This document shows, piece by piece, positions 1 through 8,329 of a stretch of DNA of 14,273 nucleotides. The translations under genes and the position numbers were made by a program. Below the pieces are notes generated by a model. The model saw only the letters and a program-made list of their open reading frames with translations, was not told where the DNA came from and did not search any database. The DNA comes from Nitrospira sp. GTDB taxonomy: Bacteria; Nitrospirota; Nitrospiria; Nitrospirales; Nitrospiraceae. Numbering within the stretch: the stretch's first letter is position 1; every line of letters begins with the position of its first letter. The DNA lies in contig JAAUPT010000009.1 of NCBI GenBank assembly GCA_012032965.1, positions 1 to 14,273 on the forward strand. Direction: 5' to 3'.

Positions 1-687
1 GCTCGACTCGGTGCCGGCTCCGGAGGCGACATGCAGATGCCGGTGGTCAACAGCGCCCATCGAGTCTGGTTCAACCAGGATCAGGACGAAACATGGTTCC
101 AGTCCATCTCCCATATCCTGCGCATGATCACGCTGTTCGGCTTTCTACTGCCGGCGGCAGCGCTGGTACGCGAAAAAGAGCATGGCACCGTGGAGCAGCT
201 GCTCGTCTCCCCTATCACGCCCTTTCAGATCATGCTGTCGAAGGTGCTGGCCATGACGCTGGTGATACTGGCCGCCACTGCGCTTGCGATGGTGACTGTG
301 CTCAAGCCGGTCTTCGGTGTGCCGATCAAGGGCAGCGTATCCCTGTTCTTCCTGGTCACGACGCTGTACAGCTTCACGATCGCTGGGCTCGGCTTGTTCG
401 CCGCCACCGTCACCAAGAACCAGGCGCAGGTAGGGATGCTCGCCTTGCTGGTGATCTCGCCGATGTTATTGCTGTCGGGCATCACGACACCGTTTGAAGC
501 CATGCCTCCATGGGTCCAGTCACTCATGATGCTGTCTCCACTCCGGTACTATATTGATGTGACCTACGGAGTGTTGCTCAAGGGAGTCGGGATCGAGTTG
601 CTGTGGGATTCTATCTTGGCGATGGCCCTGCTGGGTGGGGTATTGTTTGGCATGGGGATGTGGCGGTTTCGGAGACAATTTCAGTGA
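1..687 (+). CDS. ABC-2 type transporter permease, C-terminal part (5' end outside window)
   Basis: This is the membrane subunit of an ABC-type exporter, which would pair with an ATPase encoded upstream of the window. The frame is open from base 1, so the ATG at 31 is probably internal and the N-terminal membrane and periplasmic part is missing. What is visible fits the ABC-2 family: a hydrophobic helix from about base 124, then the cytoplasmic motif REKEHGTVEQLLVSPI at 169-216 (the conserved E-x-GT-x-E-x-LL-x-SP coupling loop), then four or five further hydrophobic segments and a basic C-terminus (WRFRRQF). It resembles the YhhJ/YbhR type of permease. The substrate cannot be told from this fragment. 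The stop TGA at 685-687 overlaps the proposed GTG start of the next gene, so the two are probably translated together. The family is secure; the subfamily is less so. Confidence 0.85.
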   Translation, partial: ARLGAGSGGDMQMPVVNSAHRVWFNQDQDETWFQSISHILRMITLFGFLLPAAALVREKEHGTVEQLLVSPITPFQIMLSKVLAMTLVILAATALAMVTVLKPVFGVPIKGSVSLFFLVTTLYSFTIAGLGLFAATVTKNQAQVGMLALLVISPMLLLSGITTPFEAMPPWVQSLMMLSPLRYYIDVTYGVLLKGVGIELLWDSILAMALLGGVLFGMGMWRFRRQFQ

Positions 688-1115
688 AGGGTCATCGCAT
701 TGCGAAAGCTGCCGGGATCTATTTTGCCATCGTGTTTGGGGCGGGCTTCGTGCTGGGAACCATCCGCGTGCTGTGGCTTGTTCCGGCTGTTGGAACGCGA
801 ACGGCTGAGTTGTTCGAAATGCCGGTGATGCTAGCCATCGTGATTCTGTCAGCACGATGGGTGACTCAACAGTTCCAGGTTTCCCCCACTGCATCGAGCC
901 GGCTTGGTATGGGAGGTGTGGCCTTGGCCATGGTCCTCGCGCTAGATTTCACGGTCATTCTCTGGATTCGCGGTCGGTCTTTCCGTCAGTACGTCGACGC
1001 GTTCGACCCGGTGGCGGGAACGGCGTACTTCGTGATGTTGGGATTGTTTGCTCTCATGCCCTGGTTCGTAGCCTGTGGCAGGCGGCTAAAGAGATACGTA
1101 GAACAGCCATCCTAA
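684..1115 (+). CDS. Small four-helix membrane protein of unknown function
   Basis: The protein is about 143 residues with four predicted membrane helices at roughly residues 12-34, 44-62, 76-97 and 111-132, and short charged ends. I do not recognise a named domain. I chose the GTG at 684 because its GTGA overlaps the stop of the upstream permease and a GGAG ribosome-binding site lies at 671-674, nine bases before it. The same frame is also open from an ATG at 603 and a GTG at 660, but those starts lie deeper inside the permease gene and would add an uncharacteristic N-terminus. The overlap suggests translational coupling, so it may be an accessory subunit of the exporter or simply a passenger in its operon. 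No catalytic residues are evident. Confidence 0.7.
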   Translation: MKGHRIAKAAGIYFAIVFGAGFVLGTIRVLWLVPAVGTRTAELFEMPVMLAIVILSARWVTQQFQVSPTASSRLGMGGVALAMVLALDFTVILWIRGRSFRQYVDAFDPVAGTAYFVMLGLFALMPWFVACGRRLKRYVEQPS

Positions 1116-1146
1116 TATCATCGGTGTCAGCGTTCTGGGAGTTGTC

Positions 1147-1175
1147 TCTCTCGGTTTTCCCAATTGAGCGAGAGA
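1147..1175. repeat. Inverted repeat, 7-bp stem, downstream of the small membrane protein gene
   Basis: TCTCTCG at 1147-1153 is the exact reverse complement of CGAGAGA at 1169-1175, with a 15-base loop. It lies 32 bases after the stop at 1115. There is no run of T after the right arm on the + strand, so it is not a standard intrinsic terminator, although it could act as an RNA 3'-end stabiliser. It is the first of three hairpins in a row in this gene-free stretch. Confidence 0.35.
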
Positions 1176-1194
1176 TCCTCTGAGTTGTGGGCTC

Positions 1195-1271
1195 CTAGAC
1201 CGAAGTCTGAATCACAAATCAACCTCCGGCAAGTTGTGATCCCCCTTTCCTGGCTAGACCGAATGTAGTCT
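1195..1271. repeat. Direct repeat CTAGACCGAA, two copies
   Basis: The ten bases CTAGACCGAA occur at 1195-1204 and again at 1254-1263. Each copy is followed by GTCT, immediately at 1205-1208 and after four extra bases at 1268-1271. In each copy the internal AGAC can pair with that GTCT to make a small 4-bp hairpin. Two spaced copies could be a regulator's binding site or the remains of a duplicated element. Function is unknown. Confidence 0.35.
1211..1240. repeat. Inverted repeat ATCACAA / TTGTGAT between the two direct repeats
   Basis: ATCACAA at 1211-1217 pairs perfectly with TTGTGAT at 1234-1240 across a 16-base loop. It sits between the two CTAGACCGAA copies. It could be a protein-binding dyad or an RNA stem. 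Nothing in the bases around it settles which. Confidence 0.35.
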
Positions 1272-1309
1272 TTCGCCACAGTGCCTATTTTCAGCACTGT
1301 CGCAAGACT
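1267..1309. repeat. Strong 43-base imperfect hairpin
   Basis: The left arm is AGTCTT (1267-1272), GC (1275-1276) and ACAGTGC (1278-1284). The right arm is GCACTGT (1294-1300), GC (1302-1303) and AAGACT (1304-1309). Fifteen base pairs form, with one C-C mismatch, a two-base bulge (TC at 1273-1274) and a nine-base loop. It is the most stable-looking structure in the 426-base gap at 1116-1541. It is not followed by a T run, so I do not call it a terminator. It could be part of a small RNA, a leader structure for the gene starting near 1542, or the end of a small dispersed repeat. Confidence 0.45.
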
Positions 1310-1541
1310 CCACACGCCGCTTTCCCCTCGCCCAGGAGCCCTGAAAACCATGAATGATCTTGAGGACTTCGATCGCAAGCCGGGCAGCGAAATAAAGGTG
1401 TCTTCTTTGCACAACGGCCAGCAAGGGGAATCCCACCAGCAGGGAAGGTGGTGTTCGCCCTACTCATTGTATGGGGTGGCCGTTCACTTGCTGAGGTTGA
1501 GCTGCGATATGTCTGGATCACACAGGCGCAACCTGTTGTGG

Positions 1542-2710
1542 ATGACTAAGAGGAGTGTTAGGAGCGCCATGTTCGTGGTGATGGCTTGTCTATCAGTGCC
1601 CTCACTCGTCTGGGCAGAGGAATCGTCGGAACAAGCCAAATGGCGTGAACGGGTGGTGCTGAGTGCCGGGCAGGAAGTCCATGGCGATTACTTTGCCTCC
1701 GGCCTGCATGTGGAGATATCGGGGACCGTGCACGGCGATGTCTATGCAGCAGGCGGTGAAGTGTTGGTGGACGGAATCGTGGACGGGGATTTGATTGTGG
1801 CCGGTGGTGAAGTGCGGGTATCAGGTGAGGTCACACAGGATGTCAGGATAGCCGGAGGGACGGTGACTCTCAGCGGCAAGATTCACAGGAACGCAACGAT
1901 CGCCGGTGGAGACGTGCACCTGACCGAATCTTCCAATGTCAAAGGTAGTGCCGTGATGGGTGCCGGAAATCTGTTGCTTGGGGGATCGATCAACGGAGAT
2001 GTCCGTGTCGGTGCCGGCAATGTCACACTGTCAAAGACGATCGGTGGCGATCTCGCTGTCGCGTCGTGGCTATTCGTCTCACATCCAGAGCTGCGGTCGG
2101 AAAAAACGTCAGGTATTGGAGCGACGACGAACCGTCGATTGACGAAGGAGCCACCGTGCTTGGCACGGTCACCAGGCACACCGTCCCGGAAGTCTTCACA
2201 GGCGAGGAGGCCAAACGGGGGCTTGCGGGAATGAAGCTCCTTGCCGCAATGGTCAGCTTTGCCTCGACCTTGGTGCTCGGCCTTCTGCTGCTGCGCATCT
2301 ACCCGGCATTTACGCCGAGGGTTGCGTCGATGATTCAGGAAAAACCATGGGCCGTGCTCGGCGTCGGCGGGCTGTTATTGTTCGGCGTTCCGTTGCTGAT
2401 TCTCCTCTGCATGGTTTCGGTACTGGGAATCCCGATCGGCCTCATGCTGGCCGCGATGTATGTCGTCACTCTGTATCTGGGACGGGTGTTCGTCGTGCTA
2501 TGGGTTGGCCAACGGCTCCTGAGATTGGTGTCGGGTTCCTCTTCAGCTGCATGGGCCTTCGTCACAGGGCTTGTCACCTATTTCATCCTCTCTCTCGTGC
2601 CGGTCGTCGGAGCGCTGCTCACGCTAGCGACGATCGCGGCAGGGCTCGGGGCCATTCTGATGACGAAAAAGGAGTTGGTGGTGAAGTTGCGGGAAGAGCA
2701 CGTGGTGTAG
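1542..2710 (+). CDS. Bactofilin-like 17-residue repeat protein with C-terminal membrane domain (frameshifted near 2066)
   Basis: The N-terminus is a signal sequence: a basic MTKRSVRS stretch, a hydrophobic core and a likely cleavage after VWA. About seven tandem repeats follow, mostly exactly 17 residues long, of the pattern GDV-x-x-A-G-G-x-V-x-V-x-G-x-V. This matches one rung per repeat of a polymer-forming (bactofilin-type) right-handed beta-helix. The second half has three or four hydrophobic segments (about 2230-2670) and a basic tail. The two halves are in different frames: the first frame runs on to a stop at 2234, the second is open from about 2060 to 2710. One missing base near 2066 would join them into one protein of about 389 residues. 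ATG 1542 is chosen for the signal peptide; ATG 1509 and 1569 are alternatives, the latter preceded by TAGGAG. The protein probably acts in the envelope; its function is unknown. Confidence 0.7.
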
Positions 2711-2732
2711 TCCGCTTTCCGTGGACGGTTTT
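2710..2732 (+). terminator. Weak possible terminator after the bactofilin-like gene
   Basis: GTCCGC at 2710-2715 can pair with GTGGAC at 2721-2726 (six pairs, one of them G-U) across a five-base loop, followed by GGTTTT. The stem is short, the T run is only four bases and it overlaps the stop codon, so this is a tentative call. Confidence 0.25.
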
Positions 2733-2768
2733 GCGAAAAACAATCAAACCTGCGCATTTGGGTTGTCT

Positions 2769-2788
2769 TAAGGGAGAGACCTCCTTAG
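2769..2788 (+). promoter_or_regulatory. Leader hairpin before glgP containing an anti-Shine-Dalgarno-like arm
   Basis: TAAGGGAG at 2769-2776 pairs with CTCCTTA at 2782-2788 with one bulged G and a short loop (AGACC or less). The right arm reads ACCTCCTTA from 2780, the same as the usual 3' end of 16S rRNA. The left arm is a Shine-Dalgarno-like sequence with no start codon after it. The real ribosome-binding site of the next gene (GGAAGG, 2801-2806) begins 12 bases after the hairpin. The ACCTCCTTA arm could in principle also pair with that site, which would reduce translation. This may be chance. Confidence 0.3.
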
Positions 2789-2813
2789 ATTAGAACTGTT
2801 GGAAGGTATCGAG

Positions 2814-4568
2814 ATGTCTAATGGACTGATCGGAGAGGTGGCCGGAGCAAAAGGTCCGCTGGTCGCCTATTTCTCCATGGAAATTGGCCTGGACCCCGCT
2901 ATGCCGACGTATGCGGGTGGACTGGGTGTGCTGGCGGGAGATACGATTCGATCGGCTGCCGATCTCAAAATTCCCATGGTAGCCGTCACGCTTCTGCACC
3001 GCCGCGGACATTTCTATCAACGGTTGGACGAACAGGGCTGGCAACGTGAAGAGCCGGTGGCTTGGCCGATCAATGACTTCTGCAATCCTGTGAGCCAACG
3101 CGTCACGGTCGACGTCGAAGGCCGTACGGTGCATGTGGGGGCCTGGCAATACCGCGTGAGAGGTGAGTTGGGCGGCGAGGTGCCTGTCTACCTGCTGGAC
3201 ACGGATCTCCCAGAGAATCAGCCGTGGGACCGGACTCTCACAGACATGCTCTATGGCGGCGACGAGTCTTATCGACTCTGCCAGGAAATCGTGCTGGGAT
3301 TCGGCGGTTACCGCATGCTGCGGGCGCTCGGCTACGGACACCTTCGCCGGCTCCATATGAATGAAGGACATGCGGCCTTGCTCGTCCTTGCCTTGCTGGA
3401 AGAAAAACTGGCATCTCGGTCTCATGAACAGGGGGTCCCTGTCGATCTCATCGACGCCGTTCGGGAACAATGTGTGTTTACGACCCATACGCCTGTTCCG
3501 GCGGGTCACGATCAATTTTCCCACGACCGTGCTCACCGCGCGCTCGGCGACCGGCGCTGGGCATGGCTCAAGGCCTATGGTCCTGACCACAGTTTGAACA
3601 TGACGCACCTAGCACTGCGCGGTTCACGATTCGTCAACGGGGTCGCCATGAAACACGGCGACGTTTCGAACAGCCTCTTTCCCGGTTACCCGATTCACTC
3701 GATTACCAACGGTGTCCATGCGGTGACCTGGGCCGTTCCCGCCTTTCAATCGCTCTATGATCGGCATCTGCCGGACTGGCGGCGCGATCACCTCTCGCTT
3801 CGGTACGCGATCAAGATTTCGACTCAGGAAATCTGGGGCGCGCATTCTACCGCCAAACGGACATTCGTCGAGTATGTGAATCGCGAGACGAATGCCGGGT
3901 TCGATCGCGATGTGTTGACGATTGGATTTGCCAGGCGCGCCGCAGCCTATAAGCGAGGGACCTTGATCTTTCATGACATTGAGCGGCTGGCCAGGATAGC
4001 CGAACAGGTCGGACCCGTCCAAATCGTCTTCGGCGGCAAGGCGCATCCATGTGACCAGGATGGGAAAAACATCATTCATAGAATCCATGAGTTCCGCGAT
4101 GCCTTGCGGGGTAAGGTTCGAGTCGCGTATCTCGCAAATTATGACATGACGCTCGCAAAGCTGCTCTGTGCCGGAGTGGACGTGTGGCTCAACACGCCGC
4201 TTCCTCCGATGGAGGCGTCAGGAACCAGCGGTATGAAGGCGGCGGTCAATGGAGTGCCGAGTCTGAGCGTTCTCGACGGGTGGTGGGTCGAGGGCCATGT
4301 GGAGGACGTGACCGGGTGGTCCATCGGTGATCGGATCGAAAGCTGTATCGAGCCGAGCGGGGACATTGATGCCTGCCATGCTGCGGCGCTGTATGACAAG
4401 CTGGAACGGAAAGTCTTGCCGTGCTACTACCAGGATCGCGAACGATTCATCGAGATCATGCGGCATGCGATTGCCTTGAACGGCGGGTTCTTTAATACCC
4501 AGAGGATGATGGCCCAGTATCTCCACAATGCATACCGACTGGTCGGGGAGTATCTCCGACGTGAGTAG
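2814..4568 (+). CDS. glgP: Alpha-glucan (glycogen) phosphorylase, short form
   Basis: This enzyme splits glycogen or maltodextrins with phosphate to release glucose-1-phosphate, using pyridoxal phosphate, in the cytoplasm. The 584-residue product fits the short bacterial/archaeal form, which lacks parts of the roughly 800-residue E. coli/animal type. Visible marks are the N-terminal VAYFSMEIGLDP and TYAGGLGVLAGD stretches, HMNEGHAALL, TTHTPVPAGHD, SITNGVHAVTW, and the cofactor site EASGTSGMKAAVNG, whose lysine is residue 475. I chose ATG 2814 because GGAAGG at 2801-2806 stands seven bases before it; a TTG at 2799 is in frame but lacks a site. Acetate kinase begins 38 bases downstream and phosphoketolase follows, so it probably feeds stored glycogen into that pathway. 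The frame is intact throughout. The family is very secure; the exact glucan preference is inferred. Confidence 0.93.
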   Translation: MSNGLIGEVAGAKGPLVAYFSMEIGLDPAMPTYAGGLGVLAGDTIRSAADLKIPMVAVTLLHRRGHFYQRLDEQGWQREEPVAWPINDFCNPVSQRVTVDVEGRTVHVGAWQYRVRGELGGEVPVYLLDTDLPENQPWDRTLTDMLYGGDESYRLCQEIVLGFGGYRMLRALGYGHLRRLHMNEGHAALLVLALLEEKLASRSHEQGVPVDLIDAVREQCVFTTHTPVPAGHDQFSHDRAHRALGDRRWAWLKAYGPDHSLNMTHLALRGSRFVNGVAMKHGDVSNSLFPGYPIHSITNGVHAVTWAVPAFQSLYDRHLPDWRRDHLSLRYAIKISTQEIWGAHSTAKRTFVEYVNRETNAGFDRDVLTIGFARRAAAYKRGTLIFHDIERLARIAEQVGPVQIVFGGKAHPCDQDGKNIIHRIHEFRDALRGKVRVAYLANYDMTLAKLLCAGVDVWLNTPLPPMEASGTSGMKAAVNGVPSLSVLDGWWVEGHVEDVTGWSIGDRIESCIEPSGDIDACHAAALYDKLERKVLPCYYQDRERFIEIMRHAIALNGGFFNTQRMMAQYLHNAYRLVGEYLRRE

Positions 4569-4606
4569 CGGCACGTCTTGATCGAGAGCCTGAAGATGGA
4601 ACCGTC

Positions 4607-5817
4607 ATGACAGATTCAACGTCCGCTTCCAGTACCGGCTGGATTCTGGTGATCAATGGAGGATCATCGACGCTCAAGTTTGCGCTCTTTCGCATCGGGA
4701 CGGCTCCAGTTCGTGAGCTGGCGGGTTCGATCGATCGTATCGGATCACCGGAAGCAACACTGAGATGGACGCCTGAGGGAGCCGGCACCATCGGGCCTCG
4801 GTCCGTAGACGCGCCGAACCATGCTGCCTGCATCGAGCTCCTGCTAACTTGTATCGCCGACCGGTTGAGGCACTGTCCACTGGTCGCGATCGGACATCGG
4901 GTCGTGCATGGCGGCCAGCACTATCGTGCTCCTCAACCACTGACGCCGGCTGTGATCGACGAGCTGCAGCGGTTGAGTTCCAACGATCCTGAACATCTCC
5001 CGGGTGAGATCGAATTAATCCAGGGGTTTGCTCAACGATACCCTCATCTCCCGCAAGTCGCCTGCTTCGACACTGCATTTCACCGCGACATGCCGCGTGC
5101 GGCTCGTCTCATCTCGATTCCCCGGCGGTATGAAAAACTGGGCCTTCAACGATACGGATTTCATGGCCTGTCCTATGCCTTTCTCATGAGAGAGCTAGAG
5201 CGGGTCGGTGCTCCACACGAAGTCAGCGGTCGCGTCATCATGGCCCATCTTGGCAATGGCGCGAGCATGGCCGCAGTCAAGGATGGGAGAGCTGTCGACA
5301 CGACCATGGGTTTTACGCCGACCTCCGGCCTGCCGATGAGCCGCCGATCGGGGATCTCGATCCGGGCCTTGTGTCCTATCTGGCTCGGATGGAAGGCATG
5401 AGCGTGGATCGGTTCCATCGGATGGTCAACACCGAGTCGGGTTTGCTCGGAGTCTCGGAGACCAGTTCCGATATGCGTGATCTCCTCAAGGAGGAACGGA
5501 ACGATGTGAGAGCAGCCGAGGCGGTCGCGCTGTTTTGTTATCATGCGAAAAAAGCCATCGGTTCGTTGGCTGCGGCCTTGGGCGGGTTGGATACACTGGT
5601 ATTCAGCGCGGGTATCGGAGAGCACTCGCCGATTGTACGAGCGCGAATCTGTGAAGGATTAGAATTTCTCGGTATCGTCATCGATCCCGCGCGCAATGAG
5701 GCCGGCGAAGCCGTAATTTCCACGGAAAGCAGCCACGTAACCGTGCGGGTCATTCATACGGATGAAGAAAGTGAAATCGCCCGGTCCGTGGTGGAGGTGA
5801 TAGAAGCTGAGTCATGA
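4607..5817 (+). CDS. ackA: Acetate kinase (one-base frameshift at 5350-5353)
   Basis: It transfers phosphate between acetyl-phosphate and ADP, giving acetate and ATP. Family marks appear in order: [11 protein letters not shown] (asparagine 17, substrate site), [28 protein letters not shown] and, across the break, the SRRSGDLDP loop with its catalytic arginine; then [22 protein letters not shown] and HTDEESEIA near the end. The sequence reads in one frame from 4607 to about 5353 and in another from there to 5817. The run at 5350-5353 has four Gs, and a fifth restores the family's R-S-G-D-L-D-P exactly, giving about 403 residues, the usual size. Without it, the first frame ends at 5401. A sequencing slip is the likeliest reason. 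Its stop overlaps the phosphoketolase ATG (ATGA, 5814-5817), so the two enzymes are probably co-translated and act in sequence. Confidence 0.9.
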
Positions 5818-8237
5818 CGAAGCAATATGAGGAGACTATGCAACGAACAAAGCCGAAGACGTTGAATCAGGACCAACTAGCGAAATTGAACGCCTATTGG
5901 CGAGCGGCCAACTATTTGTCTGTCGGTCAGATCTATCTCTACGACAACCCGTTGCTGAAGAAACCGCTCACACGGGCTCACATCAAGCCGCGCCTACTCG
6001 GCCATTGGGGCACAACGCCGGGGTTGAACTTCATCTATGTGCACCTGAACCGCATCATCAAGGAACAGGACCGCAATATGATCTATATCACCGGGCCTGG
6101 TCACGGCGGTCCCGGACTCGTCGCGAACGCCTATCTCGAAGGCACTTACAGCGAAGTCTATACGCATATCTCGCAGGACGAGCAGGGGATGAAACGCCTG
6201 TTCAAGCAATTTTCCTTCCCCGGCGGTATTCCCAGCCATGTGGCACCGGAGACACCGGGTTCCATCCACGAAGGTGGCGAACTGGGGTATGCGCTCTCAC
6301 ATGCGTACGGAGCCGTCTTCGACAATCCGGATCTCATTGCGGCCTGTGTCATCGGCGATGGCGAAGCGGAAACTGGCCCGCTCGCGACGAGCTGGCACTC
6401 CAATAAGTTTCTCAATCCGGTCACCGACGGTGTCGTCCTCCCCATCCTTCATCTGAACGGTTACAAGATCGCGAATCCGACCGTGCTGGCCAGGATCAGT
6501 CACGACGAGCTGGATCACCTGATGCGCGGTTATGGGTATAGCCCCCGTTATGTCGAGGGCAGCGATCCGTGGGAGATGCATCGCCTCATGGCGGACACAC
6601 TTGATTCCGTCCTGAAAGATATCGAAGGTATTAAGGCCGCTGCACGCCGAGATGGCTCCATCGAGCGGCCGCTGTGGCCGATGATCGTGCTCCGGACGCC
6701 CAAAGGCTGGACCTGCCCACCACAGATCGACGGGAAGCGGACCGAAGACTACTGGCGGTCCCATCAAGTCCCGATGGGGGACATGGACAACGCCGCGCAT
6801 ATTAAGATCCTTGAACGGTGGATGAAGAGCTACAAACCCCACGAGTTGTTCGACAAGACAGGGGCTCTTCAGTCTGAGCTGGCGGAGCTGGCCCCAAGCG
6901 GAAACCGTCGTATGAGTGCGAATCCGCACGCGAACGGCGGCCTGCTGCTCAAAGATCTGCGTCTGCCTGATTTCCGCGAATATGCCGTCAGGATTCCGGG
7001 ACCCGGCGTCGTCGAAGCGGAATCCACACGTGTGATGGGAACCTTCTTACGGGATACGATGAAGCTGAGCTTGGGGAGTCGGAATTTCCGCCTCTTCAGT
7101 CCGGACGAAAACAATTCCAATCGCTGGCAAGACATCTTGGAAGTCACCAACCGGGCTTGGATGGCGGACCGCCTTCCGTATGATGATCATCTGGCGCCGG
7201 ATGGGAGGGTGATGGAGATGCTCAGCGAACACCAATGTCAGGGGTGGCTGGAGGGCTATCTCCTGACCGGCCGGCACGGCTTCTTTTCCTGCTACGAAGC
7301 CTTCATTCACATCATCGACTCGATGTTCAATCAACATGCCAAATGGCTCAAGGTCTGCAACCATATCCCATGGCGACGACCGATCGCCTCGCTGAACTAT
7401 TTGTTGTCTTCCCACGTCTGGCGGCAGGATCACAACGGCTTCAGTCATCAAGATCCGGGTTTTATCGATCACGTGGTCAACAAGAAAGCCGAAGTGATCC
7501 GCGTCTATCTACCGCCCGACGCCAATACACTCCTGTCCGTCACCGACCATTGTCTCCGCAGTCGCAACAAGGTGAACGTCATCGTGGCGGGCAAACAGCG
7601 GGCACTCCAATGGCTCGACATGGATGCGGCGGTCACGCATTGCACGGCTGGCATCGGCATCTGGGAATGGGCCAGTAATGACAAGGACAGCGAGCCGGAT
7701 GTGGTGATGGCCTGTTGCGGCGATGTCCCCACCATGGAAACGCTGGCGGCCGTGTCCTTGATGCGGACCTATCTGCCAGATGTCAGGGTTCGCGTGATCA
7801 ATGTGGTCGATCTGATGAAGCTGCAGCCGCAAGCCGAGCATCCGAACGGATTGTCGGATAGAGATTTCGACGCACTGTTCACGACCAATAAGCCAATCAT
7901 CTTTGTCTTTCATGGTTACCCCTGGCTCATCCACCGACTGACCTACCGGCGGACGAATCACAAGAACTTGCACGTGCGTGGGTATAAGGAAGAGGGAACG
8001 ACGACCACTCCCTTCGACATCACAGTGATGAACGATATCGATCGCTTTCATCTGGTCGCAGATGTTATCGATCGGATACCGCTTCATGGCTCTCAGGCCG
8101 ACTATGCCAAGCAAGCCCTCCGTGACAAGCGCATCGAACACAAGCAGTACATCGCGCAGCATGGAGAAGACATGCCGGAGATCAGCCAGTGGAAGTGGAA
8201 TGACAACAGGCGGTCAACGAGAAAGGCACGTGTATGA
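5814..8237 (+). CDS. xfp: Xylulose-5-phosphate/fructose-6-phosphate phosphoketolase
   Basis: This thiamine-diphosphate enzyme splits xylulose-5-phosphate or fructose-6-phosphate with phosphate to acetyl-phosphate plus glyceraldehyde-3-phosphate or erythrose-4-phosphate. The product is 807 residues, normal for the family. Marks seen: [45 protein letters not shown], signature EGGELGY (153-159), the cofactor motif GDGEAETGP (from 181), and FSCYEAF with the expected catalytic glutamate at 495. ATG 5814 overlaps the acetate kinase stop; an in-frame ATG at 5838 with GAGGAG just before it (5829-5834) is a real alternative and would remove eight residues. The acetyl-phosphate made here is the substrate of the neighbouring acetate kinase. 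Whether it prefers fructose- or xylulose-phosphate cannot be read from sequence; with a glycogen phosphorylase alongside, fructose-6-phosphate is plausible. No frame errors. Confidence 0.95.
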   Translation: MTKQYEETMQRTKPKTLNQDQLAKLNAYWRAANYLSVGQIYLYDNPLLKKPLTRAHIKPRLLGHWGTTPGLNFIYVHLNRIIKEQDRNMIYITGPGHGGPGLVANAYLEGTYSEVYTHISQDEQGMKRLFKQFSFPGGIPSHVAPETPGSIHEGGELGYALSHAYGAVFDNPDLIAACVIGDGEAETGPLATSWHSNKFLNPVTDGVVLPILHLNGYKIANPTVLARISHDELDHLMRGYGYSPRYVEGSDPWEMHRLMADTLDSVLKDIEGIKAAARRDGSIERPLWPMIVLRTPKGWTCPPQIDGKRTEDYWRSHQVPMGDMDNAAHIKILERWMKSYKPHELFDKTGALQSELAELAPSGNRRMSANPHANGGLLLKDLRLPDFREYAVRIPGPGVVEAESTRVMGTFLRDTMKLSLGSRNFRLFSPDENNSNRWQDILEVTNRAWMADRLPYDDHLAPDGRVMEMLSEHQCQGWLEGYLLTGRHGFFSCYEAFIHIIDSMFNQHAKWLKVCNHIPWRRPIASLNYLLSSHVWRQDHNGFSHQDPGFIDHVVNKKAEVIRVYLPPDANTLLSVTDHCLRSRNKVNVIVAGKQRALQWLDMDAAVTHCTAGIGIWEWASNDKDSEPDVVMACCGDVPTMETLAAVSLMRTYLPDVRVRVINVVDLMKLQPQAEHPNGLSDRDFDALFTTNKPIIFVFHGYPWLIHRLTYRRTNHKNLHVRGYKEEGTTTTPFDITVMNDIDRFHLVADVIDRIPLHGSQADYAKQALRDKRIEHKQYIAQHGEDMPEISQWKWNDNRRSTRKARV

Positions 8238-8329
8238 GCGAGCAAGCCTTCCCTCCTGGTTATCGGTTTGGCACGGTTGCAGGTAAGGATACGAGCTTCG
8301 TTTTTCTGCACACTGGAAGAATCACCTGA
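8234..8329 (+). CDS. 31-codon ORF overlapping the phosphoketolase stop
   Basis: An ATG at 8234-8236 shares the ATGA overlap with the phosphoketolase stop, the same junction used between acetate kinase and phosphoketolase. The frame reads 31 residues, starting [13 protein letters not shown] and ending LHTGRIT, then stops at 8329. I recognise no family. Because several genes nearby carry one-base indels, it may be the start of a longer gene whose frame has been lost, or a true small coupled protein, or chance. The frames that continue after 8329 do not show an obvious conserved protein. Confidence 0.3.
   Translation: MSEQAFPPGYRFGTVAGKDTSFVFLHTGRIT

Noticed and set aside
1127..1521. Reverse-strand ORFs of 60-95 codons in the gap before the bactofilin-like gene
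   Set aside because: They overlap one another in different frames, have no ribosome-binding site I can defend and match no family I know; noted only as part of the possible repeat.
1281..1541. Upstream extension of the bactofilin-like ORF to ATG 1281
   Set aside because: The extension puts about 87 residues of non-conserved-looking sequence before a clear signal peptide, so the start near 1542 is preferred.
2790..3608. Long reverse-strand ORF (272 codons) across the start of glgP
   Set aside because: It lies entirely opposite a strongly conserved phosphorylase and its translation has no recognisable domain; it is a shadow of the coding strand.
7509..8162. Reverse-strand ORFs of about 210-217 codons opposite phosphoketolase (also 6297-6929)
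   Set aside because: Phosphoketolase is intact and conserved over both stretches; the reverse translations look like antisense shadows.
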